Of a stretch of 64,000 bases of DNA, positions 20,275 to 29,068 are shown in pieces. Every line of letters starts with the position of its first letter. Position 1 is the stretch's first letter. The notes under the pieces were generated by a model, which did no database searches, was not told the DNA's origin, and saw nothing but the letters and a program-made list of their open reading frames with translations. The stretch is from Nocardioides xinjiangensis (GTDB taxonomy: Bacteria; Actinomycetota; Actinomycetes; Propionibacteriales; Nocardioidaceae): assembly GCF_017916455.1 (NCBI RefSeq), contig NZ_JAFMSY010000001.1, positions 186,001-250,000 on the forward strand, written 5' to 3'. The translations under genes and the position numbers were made by a program.

Positions 20275-20813
20275 CGGGTCCTCACAGGGTTCGGGTGCTG
20301 GGCGCGGGCCCGGGCGACCGCGGCGTCGATGCGCGACGTCGCGGAGCCGCGCCACACGTGGGTGATGGCGAGCGCCAGCGCGTCGGCGGCGTCGGCGGGG
20401 CGGGGCGGCTCGGCGAGGCGCAGGATGCGCACGACCATCGCGCCCACCTGCGCCTTGTCGGCGCGGCCGTTGCCGGACACGGCGGCCTTGACCTCGCTCG
20501 GGGTGTGCATGGCGATGGGCAGGCCGCGGCGGGCGGCGACCACCAGGGCGATGCCGCTGGCCTGCGCGGTGCCCATGATCGTGCTGGAGTCGGAGCGGGC
20601 GAACACGCGCTCGACCGCGACGGCGTCGGGGCGGTGCTCCTCGATCCAGGCGTCGAGCCCGCGCTCGATGCTGACCAGCCGCTCGGCGATCGGCAGGGTG
20701 GAGCTGGTGCGGACCACGCCGACGTCCACCATGGACAACGGGCGGCCGACGCTGCCGTCGACGACGCCGACACCGCAGCGGGTCAGGCCGGGGTCGATGC
20801 CGAGCACCCGCAT
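20271..20813 (-). CDS. ruvC: Holliday junction resolvase RuvC
   Basis: Endonuclease that cuts Holliday junctions processed by RuvAB. The 180-residue protein has the acidic active site: Asp in [14 protein letters not shown], Glu in AVERVF, and the C-terminal [12 protein letters not shown] pair of Asp. ATG 20813 is preferred because it starts the first beta strand; an ATG 13 codons upstream would place the LexA box inside the coding region. It is first of ruvCAB. Confidence 0.96.
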   Translation of the reverse strand: MRVLGIDPGLTRCGVGVVDGSVGRPLSMVDVGVVRTSSTLPIAERLVSIERGLDAWIEEHRPDAVAVERVFARSDSSTIMGTAQASGIALVVAARRGLPIAMHTPSEVKAAVSGNGRADKAQVGAMVVRILRLAEPPRPADAADALALAITHVWRGSATSRIDAAVARARAQHPNPVRTR

Positions 20814-20843
20814 GCCGCCACCCCTTCCGCCGCCCGGCCCGTC

Positions 20844-20857
20844 CGAACACATGTTCG
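20844..20857 (-). promoter_or_regulatory. LexA (SOS) box upstream of ruvCAB
   Basis: CGAACACATGTTCG carries GAAC-N4-GTTC, the core of the actinobacterial SOS box, 31 bases upstream of the ruvC ATG. LexA should repress ruvCAB here until DNA damage. Core match is exact; the outer bases (C and C) deviate from the full TCGAAC-N4-GTTCGA. Confidence 0.8.
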
Positions 20858-20910
20858 CCCGCCCACGCTAACCCGGGGGGCGCGCGGGACGGCGTACGAC
20901 ACGCGGCGGG

Positions 20911-21684
20911 TCAGGCGTCGGCGCCCTCGAGCTCGGCCATCACGTCGGCGGGGATGTCGACGTTGGTGAAGACGTCCTGCACGTCGTCGAGGTCCTCGAG
21001 GGCGTCGACGAGGCGCATCACCTTGCCGGCGGCCTCGGCGTCGACGGCGATCTCCAGGCTCGCCACGAACTCCACGTCGGCGGAGTCGTAGTCGATGCCG
21101 GCCTCCTGCAGGGCGGTGCGGACGGCCACGACGTCGGTGGCATCGCTCTGCACCTGGAACGCGTCGTCGAGGTCGTTGACCTCCTCGGCGCCCGCGTCGA
21201 GCGTCGCCTCCAGGACGTCGTCCTCGGTGACCTCGCGGCCCTCCTGGGACTTGGGCACGACCACGACGCCCTTGCGGTTGAACAGCCGCGAGACCGAGCC
21301 GGGGTCGGCCATCGTGCCGCCGTTGCGGGTCACGGCGGTGCGGACCTCCATGGCGGCACGGTTCTTGTTGTCGGTGAGGCACTCGACGAGGAAGGCGACG
21401 CCCTGCGGGCCGTAGACCTCGTAGGAGATGCCCTGGTAGTCGACGCCGCCGGACTCGGCGCCGGAGCCGCGCTTGACGGCCGAGTCGATGTTCTTGTTGG
21501 GGACCGAGCTCTTCTTGGCCTTCTGGATGGCGTCGTAGAGGGTCGGGTTGCCGGCGGGGTCGCCGCCGCCCTGCTTCGCCGCGACCTCGATGTTCTTGAT
21601 CAGCTTGGCGAAGAGCTTGCCGCGCTTGGCGTCGATCGCGGCCTTCTTGTGCTTGGTCGTTGCCCACTTGGAGTGGCCTGACAT
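20911..21684 (-). CDS. yebC: YebC/PmpR family protein
   Basis: Members of this family are described as DNA-binding regulators and, for some, as translation factors that help ribosomes through proline runs. The 257-residue protein opens [23 protein letters not shown], the diagnostic family start, and contains [27 protein letters not shown] and [15 protein letters not shown]. Length is normal for actinobacteria. It lies between ruvC and pdxT as in mycobacteria. Which of the two proposed roles applies cannot be decided from sequence. Confidence 0.95.
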   Translation of the reverse strand: MSGHSKWATTKHKKAAIDAKRGKLFAKLIKNIEVAAKQGGGDPAGNPTLYDAIQKAKKSSVPNKNIDSAVKRGSGAESGGVDYQGISYEVYGPQGVAFLVECLTDNKNRAAMEVRTAVTRNGGTMADPGSVSRLFNRKGVVVVPKSQEGREVTEDDVLEATLDAGAEEVNDLDDAFQVQSDATDVVAVRTALQEAGIDYDSADVEFVASLEIAVDAEAAGKVMRLVDALEDLDDVQDVFTNVDIPADVMAELEGADA

Positions 21685-21718
21685 GGATCCCTCTATCTGT
21701 CGCGGTTCGTGTGGTGCG

Positions 21719-22318
21719 TCACCGGGCCGAGCGCACCAGGTCCACGAACATGCCGTGGACCCGGTCGTCGCTGCCGACCTCGGGATGGAACGAGGTCGCC
21801 ATCAGGGGGCCTTGACGGACCGCGACGATCCTACCCGCGGCGGGTCCGTCCTCCACCCGGGCCAGCACCTCGACGTCGTCCTCGACCGCCTCGACCCAGG
21901 GGGCGCGGATGAACACCGCGCGGACCGGCTCCGCGAGCCCGGCGACGTGCAGGTCCTCCTCGAAGGAGTCCACCTGGCGCCCGAAGGCGTTGCGGCGCAC
22001 GGTGACGTGCAGGCCGCCGATCGTCTCCTGCCCCGCCGCGCCGTCCTCGATCCGGTCGGCGAGCATGATCATCCCGGCGCACGTGCCGAACGCGGGCAGC
22101 CCGCCACGCACGGCCTCGCGCAGCGGCCCGAGCAGACCGAAGATCGTGGCGAGCCTGCCCATCGTGGTGGACTCCCCGCCCGGGACGACGAGCCCGTCGC
22201 AGGCGGCGAGCTCGGCGGGACGGCGTACGGTGATCGCGTCGGCGCCCAGCGAGCGCAGCGCGACGAGGTGCTCGCGCACGTCGCCCTGCAGCGCCAGCAC
22301 GCCGATGGTGGGGGTCAC
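21719..22318 (-). CDS. pdxT: pyridoxal 5'-phosphate synthase glutaminase subunit PdxT
   Basis: Releases ammonia from glutamine for PdxS. The 199-residue class I glutamine amidotransferase has [12 protein letters not shown] at the N-terminus, the PGGESTT motif, the nucleophile Cys in FGTCAGMI and the His-x-Glu pair in [11 protein letters not shown]. Start is GTG 22318, 16 bases after the pdxS stop. The pair makes PLP de novo, a cofactor also needed by the MalY/PatB-like enzyme encoded near thrS. Confidence 0.96.
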   Translation of the reverse strand: MTPTIGVLALQGDVREHLVALRSLGADAITVRRPAELAACDGLVVPGGESTTMGRLATIFGLLGPLREAVRGGLPAFGTCAGMIMLADRIEDGAAGQETIGGLHVTVRRNAFGRQVDSFEEDLHVAGLAEPVRAVFIRAPWVEAVEDDVEVLARVEDGPAAGRIVAVRQGPLMATSFHPEVGSDDRVHGMFVDLVRSAR

Positions 22319-22334
22319 GGACGCGCGGGGTGCG

Positions 22335-23243
22335 TCACCAGCCGCGCTCGGCGAGGCGGTGCGGCTGGGGGATGTCGTCGACGTTGATGCCGACCATCGC
22401 CTCGCCGAGGCCGCGGGAGACCTTGGCGACCACGTCGGGGTCGTCGAAGAACGTCGTCGCCTTGACGATGGCCTCGGCGCGCTGGGCGGGGTTGCCGGAC
22501 TTGAAGATGCCCGAGCCGACGAACACGCCCTCGGCGCCGAGCTGCATCATCATCGCGGCGTCGGCCGGGGTGGCGATGCCGCCGGCGGTGAAGAGCACGA
22601 CCGGCAGCTTGCCGGCCGCGGCGACCTCCTTGACCAGCTCGTAGGGCGCCTGGAGCTCCTTGGCCGCGACGTAGAGCTCGTCGTCGGCCATGCCGTGCAG
22701 CCGGTTGAGCTCGGCGCGGATGGTGCGCATGTGGGTGACCGCGTTCGACACGTCCCCGGTGCCCGCCTCGCCCTTGGAGCGGATCATCGCCGCGCCCTCG
22801 GTGATCCGGCGCAGCGCCTCGCCGAGGTTGGTGGCGCCGCACACGAACGGCACGGTGAAGGCCCACTTGTCGATGTGGTGCGCGTAGTCCGCCGGGGTCA
22901 GCACCTCCGACTCGTCGATGTAGTCGACGCCGAGCGACTGCAGCACCTGGGCCTCGGCGAAGTGGCCGATGCGCGCCTTGGCCATCACCGGGATCGAGAC
23001 GGCCTCGATGATGCCGTCGACCATGTCGGGGTCGCTCATGCGGGAGACGCCGCCCTGGGCACGGATGTCGGCCGGGACGCGCTCGAGCGCCATCACCGCC
23101 ACCGCACCCGCGTCCTCGGCGATCCTCGCCTGCTCGGGGGTGACGACGTCCATGATGACGCCGCCCTTCAGCATCTCGGCCATGCCGCGCTTGACGCGGC
23201 TGGTGCCGCGCTCGATGGGGGTCTCGGGGGTGTGCTCAGCCAT
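22335..23243 (-). CDS. pdxS: pyridoxal 5'-phosphate synthase lyase subunit PdxS
   Basis: Builds PLP from ribose 5-phosphate, glyceraldehyde 3-phosphate and ammonia. The 302-residue (beta/alpha)8 barrel has [21 protein letters not shown], the [11 protein letters not shown] stretch, the catalytic-Lys region [11 protein letters not shown], and the phosphate loop [16 protein letters not shown] 23243 gives [13 protein letters not shown] and normal length. In mycobacteria a thioesterase and mannoside genes lie between pgsA and pdxT; here pdxS directly follows pgsA. Confidence 0.97.
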   Translation of the reverse strand: MAEHTPETPIERGTSRVKRGMAEMLKGGVIMDVVTPEQARIAEDAGAVAVMALERVPADIRAQGGVSRMSDPDMVDGIIEAVSIPVMAKARIGHFAEAQVLQSLGVDYIDESEVLTPADYAHHIDKWAFTVPFVCGATNLGEALRRITEGAAMIRSKGEAGTGDVSNAVTHMRTIRAELNRLHGMADDELYVAAKELQAPYELVKEVAAAGKLPVVLFTAGGIATPADAAMMMQLGAEGVFVGSGIFKSGNPAQRAEAIVKATTFFDDPDVVAKVSRGLGEAMVGINVDDIPQPHRLAERGW

Positions 23244-23308
23244 GCCTGGATCGTAGTGCGGACTCATCCCAAAGGATGCATCCGGGCGGCGACCGGAGGA
23301 GGACCGGA

Positions 23309-23932
23309 CTAGGCCTGCGAGGCGGCGCGCGCCAGCGCCTGGCGGCGGACGACCCAGATGCGCTGGACCACCGTGACGGTCGCCGCGATCGCGAGCGCCC
23401 ACAGGCTGACGTGGAGCAGGATCCAGAGGTCGAACAGGTCGGCGAAGAACGCCGGCACCAGCATGCCGACGAGGCGGTCGGGGCGCTCGGCGATCCCGAC
23501 CTTGGCGTCGTAGCCGAGGTGGTCGGCCTTCGCGCGGGCGTACGACGTCACCGCGCCCATCACCAGCACGACGAGGCACAGCACGAGGTAGAGGCGGCTC
23601 TCGTGGTGCCAGGCGAAGAAGAGCGCCAGCCCGCCGAACAGCGCGCCGTCGGCGACCCGGTCGAGCGTGGAGTCGAGGAACGCGCCGAAGTCGTCCGTGC
23701 GGCCGACCTTGCGGGCCATCGCGCCGTCGACGAGGTCGCTGAAGACGAAGGCGGTGATGAACAGGACGCCCTGCCACACCATGCCGTTGGGGAAGAAGTA
23801 GAGGGCGCCGAAGCTGACGCCGAGCGTGCCGACCAGCGTCACCGCGTCGGGGCTGATGCCCAGACGGATGAAGAGGTTGACGAAGGGGGCGAGCACCACG
23901 CCCTGCCAGAACTGCTTGAACCTGTCGAGCAC
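23309..23932 (-). CDS. pgsA: CDP-alcohol phosphatidyltransferase, probable phosphatidylinositol-phosphate synthase
   Basis: Membrane enzyme that transfers a diacylglycerol-phosphate group from CDP-diacylglycerol to an alcohol, in actinobacteria inositol phosphate. The 207-residue protein carries the full metal motif D-x2-DG-x2-AR-x8-G-x3-D-x3-D as [31 protein letters not shown] sequence near residues 64-90, and several transmembrane helices. The neighbouring HIT and thrS genes match the mycobacterial pgsA1 locus. The flanking inositol-monophosphatase-like gene would fit inositol lipid metabolism. The acyltransferase and pimA that follow pgsA1 in mycobacteria are missing. Confidence 0.88.
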   Translation of the reverse strand: MLDRFKQFWQGVVLAPFVNLFIRLGISPDAVTLVGTLGVSFGALYFFPNGMVWQGVLFITAFVFSDLVDGAMARKVGRTDDFGAFLDSTLDRVADGALFGGLALFFAWHHESRLYLVLCLVVLVMGAVTSYARAKADHLGYDAKVGIAERPDRLVGMLVPAFFADLFDLWILLHVSLWALAIAATVTVVQRIWVVRRQALARAASQA

Positions 23933-23941
23933 GGCCGCAGG

Positions 23942-24712
23942 CTATCGGGCCAGCAGCGCGGCGCGGACGTCCGCCACCGCGGCGGGCGCGCCGGTGACGG
24001 TCCAGTCCACGCCCGACGCCGGCACGACGAGGGACGCGCCGCCGGCGCCGCGGATGATCGCGGCTCCCGGCAGGCGGTCCCAGTCGGCGACGGAGTGCTG
24101 GAACAGCACGTCCCACTGCCCCGACGCGATCGCCATGACGTCCATCGTCCCCGACCCGAGCATGCGCAGGGTGCCGACCTGGCCGAGCGCCCGGGCGAAC
24201 GCCTCCCCCACGCGGCCGCCGTAGAAGGGCGGGTGGAGGTAGGTCGCCGCGCAGCGCTCGTCACGGGGCGTGTCGGGCAGCGGCGCCAGCGGCGCGCCGT
24301 CGCAGGTGCTCGGCAGGTCGGGCCCGCCGACCCAGGTGCGCAGCGACGCGGCGTGGTGCACGGCGCCGAGCAGCACGTCGTCCTCGTCGTGGAGCGCGAT
24401 CGCACTGCACCACCAGTCGCTGCCGCGGGTGAAGTTGTAGGTGCCGTCGACGGGGTCGATGACCCAGGTCCGGCCCGAGGTCCCGGGCCGCGACGTGCCC
24501 TCCTCCCCCACGATCGCGTCGTCGGGCCGCTCGGCCGCGAGCCGCTGCACGATCAGGCGCTCCGCGGCGGTGTCGGCCTGCGTCACGACGTCGGACCCGC
24601 TGGTCTTGCGCGAGACGTCGAGGCCCTCGACGCGGATCCGGGCCGCCAGCAGCGCCGCCTCGCGGACCACGTCGGCGGCGAGGTGGGCGTCCGCGGCGAG
24701 TCCGGAGGTCAC
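23942..24712 (-). CDS. inositol monophosphatase family protein
   Basis: A Mg-dependent sugar-phosphate phosphatase, 256 residues. The GEEG motif is at 69-72 and DPVDGTYNF at 86-94, both metal-binding. The second family motif, normally WDxAAG, reads WDRLPG here, a variation seen in relatives with other substrates such as histidinol phosphate or PAP. It sits between pgsA and the HIT gene, nine bases from pgsA, so it may act on inositol phosphate feeding or competing with PgsA. GTG 24712 is the start. The exact substrate is open. Confidence 0.85.
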   Translation of the reverse strand: MTSGLAADAHLAADVVREAALLAARIRVEGLDVSRKTSGSDVVTQADTAAERLIVQRLAAERPDDAIVGEEGTSRPGTSGRTWVIDPVDGTYNFTRGSDWWCSAIALHDEDDVLLGAVHHAASLRTWVGGPDLPSTCDGAPLAPLPDTPRDERCAATYLHPPFYGGRVGEAFARALGQVGTLRMLGSGTMDVMAIASGQWDVLFQHSVADWDRLPGAAIIRGAGGASLVVPASGVDWTVTGAPAAVADVRAALLAR

Positions 24713-24722
24713 GCCGGCGACC

Positions 24723-25226
24723 CTACCGAGGGGCGCCGGGCCAGGCGTCGGCGAGCAGGGCGCGCGTGTCCTCGAGGAGCTGGGGCAGCGTCTTGGTGCC
24801 GCCGACGACGGTGATGAAGTTGGCGTCGCCGGTCCACCGGGGCACGACGTGCTGGTGGAGGTGGTCGGCCAGCGAGCCGCCCGCGGCCCGGCCGAGGTTG
24901 AGCCCGACGTTGAACGAGTCCGGGCGGCTCACCGCGCGGATCGTGCGCAGCGCCTGCTGGGTCATCGACATCAGCTCGCCGGACTCCTCGGGCGTGAGGT
25001 CGGCGAGGTCGGCGACGTGGCGGTAGGGCAGCACCATGAGGTGGCCGGGGTTGTAGGGGTGCAGGTTGAGCACGGCGTACGCCACCTCGCCGCGCGCGAC
25101 GACGAGCGACTCGCCGTCGGGGTGCCCCGGGATGGCGCACAGCGGGCAGCCCTCGTCGTCGACCGCGGTGCGGACGTAGGCCATGCGGTGGGGCGTCCAG
25201 ATCCGCTCGAGCCCGTCGTCACTCAT
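24723..25226 (-). CDS. HIT domain protein (AP4A phosphorylase/hydrolase-like)
   Basis: Nucleotide phosphohydrolase or phosphorylase of the histidine-triad fold. The 167-residue protein has CPLC at residues 27-30, a possible zinc pair, and the triad HLHQHVVPRW at 122-131. Its position beside pgsA and near thrS matches the mycobacterial AP4A phosphorylase Rv2613c. ATG 25226. Ten bases separate it from the phosphatase gene, so it is likely the first gene of a HIT-IMP-pgsA unit. Confidence 0.9.
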   Translation of the reverse strand: MSDDGLERIWTPHRMAYVRTAVDDEGCPLCAIPGHPDGESLVVARGEVAYAVLNLHPYNPGHLMVLPYRHVADLADLTPEESGELMSMTQQALRTIRAVSRPDSFNVGLNLGRAAGGSLADHLHQHVVPRWTGDANFITVVGGTKTLPQLLEDTRALLADAWPGAPR

Positions 25227-25249
25227 GGCGGCGATCCTAGGGTGGGGCC

Positions 25250-25729
25250 ATGACGTCGATCCGCCCCGCCGTCCCCGCGGACATGGCCGCGGTCGCCGAC
25301 GTGTGGCACGCCGGGTGGCACGACGGCCACGCCGGTCACGTGCCCGCCGGGCTCGCCGCCGCTCGCACGCTCGAGGCCTTCCACGAGCGGACGCCGTCCC
25401 GCGTCGGCGACACGGCGGTCGCGGTCTCGGACGACGGCACCGTGCTCGGGTTCGTGATGGTCGTCGGCGACGAGGTCGAGCAGCTGTTCGTCGCCAGGGA
25501 CGCCCGCGGCACCGGGCTCGCCACCGTGCTGCTCGACGAGGGCGAGCGACGCGTGGCCGCCGGCGGGCACGAGGTGGCGTGGCTCGCCGTCGTGGTCGGC
25601 AACGCCCGCGCGCGGCGGTTCTACGAGAAGCGCGGCTGGTCCGACGCCGGCGACCTTCCCTACGAGGTCACCGCCGGTGGCGAGCGTTTCGTGTCGCCGT
25701 GCCGCAGGTACGTCAAGCACGTGCGCTGA
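25250..25729 (+). CDS. GNAT family N-acetyltransferase
   Basis: A 159-residue acetyl-CoA-dependent acyltransferase. The acetyl-CoA loop is visible as LFVARDARGTGLATVLLDEGE, followed by LAVVVGNARARRFYEKRGW, the usual motif B. The substrate is unknown. It is transcribed divergently from the HIT gene with only 23 bases between starts, so its promoter must overlap that gene's 5' end. The unusual Gly/His-rich N-terminal segment (WHAGWHDGHAGHVPAG) is within the substrate-binding region. Confidence 0.88.
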   Translation: MTSIRPAVPADMAAVADVWHAGWHDGHAGHVPAGLAAARTLEAFHERTPSRVGDTAVAVSDDGTVLGFVMVVGDEVEQLFVARDARGTGLATVLLDEGERRVAAGGHEVAWLAVVVGNARARRFYEKRGWSDAGDLPYEVTAGGERFVSPCRRYVKHVR

Positions 25730-25983
25730 CCGCGAGCTCGCGCCCTCTGCGGCACGGAGGCGCGGTCCCGGTCATGTTGCAGAGATTGCTCGTGGTGCGT
25801 CGAAGGCGACCACGCCACCACCGTGCGCCCGCCATGCCGGTCAGCCGGGATGCGACCGGGGTCGAGTCCGCCGTGCCCGGTCACCGGGTCGCGACGCACG
25901 CGACTGCGGTGTGGTGAACCGGCTACGCGGCGCGGGCATGGGCGGAGCTCCGCCGACTCATGGCGGCGGGGTCCGGTGCGGGG
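25730..25983. other. intergenic stretch after the GNAT gene, no gene seen
   Basis: Convergent gap between the GNAT and HNH genes. It contains a 14-base palindrome GGCGGAGCTCCGCC at 25941-25954 but no loop-forming terminator and no convincing reading frame on either strand. Confidence 0.5.
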
Positions 25984-27456
25984 TCATGGTCGGCGGGGTC
26001 GCGGGACGGTGGGCCGATCGGGTTGATCGGGTGGGTCGAGCGCTGTGGTGCCGGTGTGGTCGCGTCGGTAGTGGTGGCCGTGGGGGCTGGTCCACTCGAA
26101 GATGCCGTTCGAGGTCATGCGGTAGTGCCAGGCGGTGTGGGTCTTGAGGCGGTGGTGGGAGCGGCACAGGGCGGCGAGGTTGTGGGTCGCGGTCGGGCCG
26201 GGTTGGGGCCGGCCGTCTGCGTCGGCGTGGTGGTCGTAGGCGATGACGTGGTCGATGTCGCAGCTGCGGGCGGGGCGGGTGCACCAGGGGAAGACGCAGG
26301 TGCGGTCACGCAGGATGACGTGCTCCCTGATCCGGTCGGGGATGGCATAGCCCGGCGCGGTCAGGTCGGTGTTGAGGTCCATGACCGGCTTGACGGTGAC
26401 CTTGGTGCGGCTGTCGCCGCACCAGCTCCTGACCTGGTCGAGCAGCAGCAGCCGCTGGCGCTCCTCGAGCCGGCCGGTCGGCCCGAACACCGTCTCGCCG
26501 TCCGGGGTGAGCGCCGTCTCGAAGTGGGCGTGCAGCACCACCTCCCGGGCGACGGGCAGCCCATCCCCGCCCCGCATGCCGGCAACTCCCGTCGTGCCGT
26601 GACCGACGGCGCTGTCGTGGGCGGGGGCGCTACGCATGCCTGAGGTGTGGAGGTCGAGGGCGGTCTGGGTGCGGGCCAGGTCGCCGAGGGCGGCGGCGCG
26701 GCGGGCGTCGAGCGACGCGTTGGAGCCGAGGGCCTTCAACGTCTCGGCGCCGTGGGCCAGGGCGCGGTCGAGGTCGAGGGCGTCGGCGATGTCGAGCTCG
26801 GCCTCGAGGCGCATGGTGCCGGCGTAGTGCACGTCCTCGTCGTGGACGGTGGCGTGGCGCCGGTCGATGGTGAGGTGGCCGTCCTCGGGGTCGGCGGTGG
26901 GGTCGGGTGTGGCGAGGTGGTGGCGGGTGATGGCTTCGGCCACGAGCCGGTCGAGCTGTGCGGGTCCGACCTTGCCGGCGACGGCGGCGACCTGGGTGTC
27001 GACCCAGCCTGCTGCGTCGACGGTGAGCGCCGGGGTGGCGTGGATGGTGGCCTCGGCGACGGCGCGGGCCCGCCATGGCGGGACCTGTCCGGCGTGGACC
27101 TGCGCCCACAGCCGCGGCAGGCGGTGCCGCAGCTCCAGGGCGTGCCCGACCAGCCGTTTGGCCGCGGTGGTCGAGACGCCCAGCACGGCGCCGAGCTCGG
27201 CGATGCAGAACTCCGCCACCAGCGGGCACCCGTCGCCGGCGATGGGCTCCTCGTGCTCACACGACGGCACAGTGAAGGTCGCGGCGGAGTGGATCGACTC
27301 CGGCGGGTGGAGGTCGGCCCAGCGGGCCGCGAGGTCGAGCTGGTCGGCGGCTGCGCGGTGCTCGGCCGCACGGCGCTCGCGGAGCAAGGACAGCAGCTCG
27401 GCGGCGGTGAGGTCCTCCACCTCAACCGCCTCGGATGCCGCCGATTGATCGATCAT
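25984..27456 (-). CDS. DUF222 / HNH endonuclease protein (13E12 repeat family)
   Basis: The 490-residue protein has an N-terminal DUF222 region (residues about 15-330) and a C-terminal HNH nuclease module: CVFPWCTRPARSCDIDH, then HNLAALCRSHHRLKTH, with paired Cys for zinc and the catalytic His in DIDH. This is the 13E12 family, which exists in many copies in actinobacterial genomes and behaves like a dispersed repeat. ATG 27456 is chosen because it begins the domain (MIDQSAASEAVEVEDL) and because a LexA-like site lies over it. Cellular role is unknown; in mycobacteria several members are damage-inducible. Confidence 0.88.
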   Translation of the reverse strand: MIDQSAASEAVEVEDLTAAELLSLLRERRAAEHRAAADQLDLAARWADLHPPESIHSAATFTVPSCEHEEPIAGDGCPLVAEFCIAELGAVLGVSTTAAKRLVGHALELRHRLPRLWAQVHAGQVPPWRARAVAEATIHATPALTVDAAGWVDTQVAAVAGKVGPAQLDRLVAEAITRHHLATPDPTADPEDGHLTIDRRHATVHDEDVHYAGTMRLEAELDIADALDLDRALAHGAETLKALGSNASLDARRAAALGDLARTQTALDLHTSGMRSAPAHDSAVGHGTTGVAGMRGGDGLPVAREVVLHAHFETALTPDGETVFGPTGRLEERQRLLLLDQVRSWCGDSRTKVTVKPVMDLNTDLTAPGYAIPDRIREHVILRDRTCVFPWCTRPARSCDIDHVIAYDHHADADGRPQPGPTATHNLAALCRSHHRLKTHTAWHYRMTSNGIFEWTSPHGHHYRRDHTGTTALDPPDQPDRPTVPRPRRP

Positions 27457-27464
27457 GTGTTCGA
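27449..27464 (-). promoter_or_regulatory. LexA-like box over the start codon of the HNH gene
   Basis: TCGATCATGTGTTCGA matches TCGAAC-N4-GTTCGA with one substitution (T for A in one half). It spans the ATG of the 13E12-type gene (27454-27456). A bound LexA would block initiation of transcription or translation directly. One mismatch makes this less certain than the other two SOS boxes in the window. Confidence 0.55.
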
Positions 27465-27550
27465 TTCTAGGTGACACCACCGACATCTGACACGGCTCGA
27501 AGAACATCTGTGGACAAGACCGGACACGCATCGTCGCCTGCCGCGCAGCC

Positions 27551-27871
27551 GCCGGCACACCCGACCGCCACCACGGACGCCTAGACCCAGGCCGTCGCGA
27601 GCCTCTCGACGATCTGCGTGAGCCGCTCGGGCGAGGTGGCGAAGTTGAGCCGCACGTGGCCGATCGAGCCCGAGGCGCACGCGTGTCCCGGGCTAGGCTT
27701 GACCCGACCGCGCTCGAGCGCCACGGCGGCCGCGTCGTCGTGACCGTAGGCCGAGGCGTCGAGCCAGGCGAGGTACGTCGCCTCCTCCGGAAGCATCCGG
27801 ACGTCGGGGAGGTGCTCGGCGAGGAGGTCGACGAGGAGCGTGCGCTGCTGGTCCAGCCGCTCGACGAGCGA
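27551..27871 (-). repeat. 321-bp tandem duplication, downstream copy
   Basis: This block repeats 27872-28192 immediately next to it, at an offset of exactly 321 bases. By hand I count about 19 differences over 321 bases (about 94% identity). It covers the last 96 codons of the aminotransferase gene, the TAG stop and 30 further bases. Confidence 0.9.
27581..27871 (-). pseudogene. duplicated 3' fragment of the MalY/PatB-like aminotransferase
   Basis: The frame reads [13 protein letters not shown] to the end ERLATAWV and stop, matching the C-terminal 96 residues of the neighbouring aminotransferase except for eight substitutions. Changes include SPGHAY to SPGHAC and a Leu-to-Pro, at positions likely conserved, which suggests loss of constraint. 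It lacks the PLP lysine and the large domain, so it cannot be an enzyme alone. It is in frame with the intact gene across the stop at 27902-27904, and a GTG at 27892 could restart translation, but I regard it as a remnant. Confidence 0.8.
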
Positions 27872-28192
27872 GCCGGCACATCCCGCCGCCACCGCGGACG
27901 CCTAGACCCAGGCCGTCGCGAGCCTCTCGACGATCTGCGTGAGCCGCTCGGGCGAGGTGGCGAAGTTGAGCCGCACGTGGCCGGTCGAGCCCGGGGCGTA
28001 CGCGTGACCCGGGCTGAGCTTGACCCGACCGCGCTCGAGGGCCACGGCGGCCGCGTCGTCGTGACCGTAGGCCGAGGCGTCGAGCCAGGCGAGGTAGGTC
28101 GCCTCCACGGGACGCATCCGGACCTCGGGAAGGTGCTCGGCGAGGAGGTCGACGAGGAGGGCGCGCTGCTGGTCCAGCCGCTCGACGAGCGA
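27872..28192 (-). repeat. 321-bp tandem duplication, copy inside the intact gene
   Basis: Parental copy of the tandem repeat. It forms the 3' end of the aminotransferase gene plus 30 bases beyond its stop. The two copies abut without spacer, as expected from unequal exchange or replication slippage. Confidence 0.9.
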
Positions 28193-29068
28193 GGCGAGCC
28201 AGCCGTCGCCGTGCTCGTAGGCCGCGCGCGCCGCGACCGCTCCGAGCGGCGACCAGGAGTCGTTGCGCGACATGGGCTGCTCGGCCAGCCGTCGACGGGC
28301 AGCCGCGTCGGGCACGACGAGCTGGGCGCAGCGGAGACCGGCTGTGTTGAAGGCCTTGGACGCCGCCACCACCGCGACCGCGTGGTCGTGCGTTCCGTCG
28401 ATGGACAGGTAGCTGACGTGCTCGGCACCGGGCAGCACGAGCGGGGCGTGGATCTCGTCGCTCACGACGCGGGCGCCGTGGCGCACGACGACGTCGCGGA
28501 CGCCCTCGAGCTCGGCGCGGGTGAACGCACGGCCCCACGGGTTGTGCGGCTGGGTCAGCAGCAGCGTCCGCGCCCCGTCGGCGAGGAGCCGGTCCAGCCG
28601 GTCGAGGTCGATCTCCGCGCGGTCGGCCGTGGCGGGCACCTCGAGCAGGTGCTCCTCGCGTCCGGTGACGCGCGCGAGCCCGTGCTGCGCGTTGTAGCCC
28701 GGGGTCGGGAACACCACCCCGCCGGGGTCGCTCAGCACGTCGATCACGAGCCGGACCCCGGCGGTCACGTCGACGACCGGGTGCACGGCCTCCGGCTCGG
28801 GCGCCCAGCCGAAGTGCCGCGCCGACCACTCGGCGTACGACGTCGCGAGACCTGCGTCCCAGCCGTCCGGCGGGTAGCCGGTGATGCCGTCGGCGAGCAT
28901 CCCACGGACGGCGTCCAGCACCACCGGGTCGACGGCGTAGTCCATCTCGGCGACCCACGCGGGGAGCACGCCCTCCGGGACCCCCCACTTCAGCGGCAGC
29001 CGGCGCCGCGCCTCCTCCTCGGAGAGGTCGACGACCGGACGGCGCCCGCCCGGGTCAGCCGTGGTCAC
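27902..29068 (-). CDS. PLP-dependent MalY/PatB-type aminotransferase or C-S lyase
   Basis: A fold-type I PLP enzyme of 388 residues. It shows the family opening [18 protein letters not shown], the [11 protein letters not shown] segment, SDEIHAPLV, and the PLP lysine in [14 protein letters not shown]. MalY/PatB relatives cleave cystathionine or cysteine (beta C-S lyase) or act as aminotransferases; the two cannot be told apart here. GTG 29068 overlaps the thrS stop (GTGA), so it is coupled to thrS. The 3' end has been duplicated in tandem. Confidence 0.9.
   Translation of the reverse strand: MTTADPGGRRPVVDLSEEEARRRLPLKWGVPEGVLPAWVAEMDYAVDPVVLDAVRGMLADGITGYPPDGWDAGLATSYAEWSARHFGWAPEPEAVHPVVDVTAGVRLVIDVLSDPGGVVFPTPGYNAQHGLARVTGREEHLLEVPATADRAEIDLDRLDRLLADGARTLLLTQPHNPWGRAFTRAELEGVRDVVVRHGARVVSDEIHAPLVLPGAEHVSYLSIDGTHDHAVAVVAASKAFNTAGLRCAQLVVPDAAARRRLAEQPMSRNDSWSPLGAVAARAAYEHGDGWLASLVERLDQQRALLVDLLAEHLPEVRMRPVEATYLAWLDASAYGHDDAAAVALERGRVKLSPGHAYAPGSTGHVRLNFATSPERLTQIVERLATAWV

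Noticed and set aside
23244..23308. Riboswitch upstream of pdxS
   Set aside because: Too short at 65 bases and without recognisable conserved elements.
25941..25954. GGCGGAGCTCCGCC palindrome as a terminator
   Set aside because: No loop and no second arm at a distance; it is a simple even palindrome likely to arise by chance at this GC content.
27581..27892. Independent gene of 103 codons
   Set aside because: Nearly identical to the C-terminal part of the adjacent aminotransferase. It lacks the catalytic lysine and is better explained as a tandem duplication remnant.
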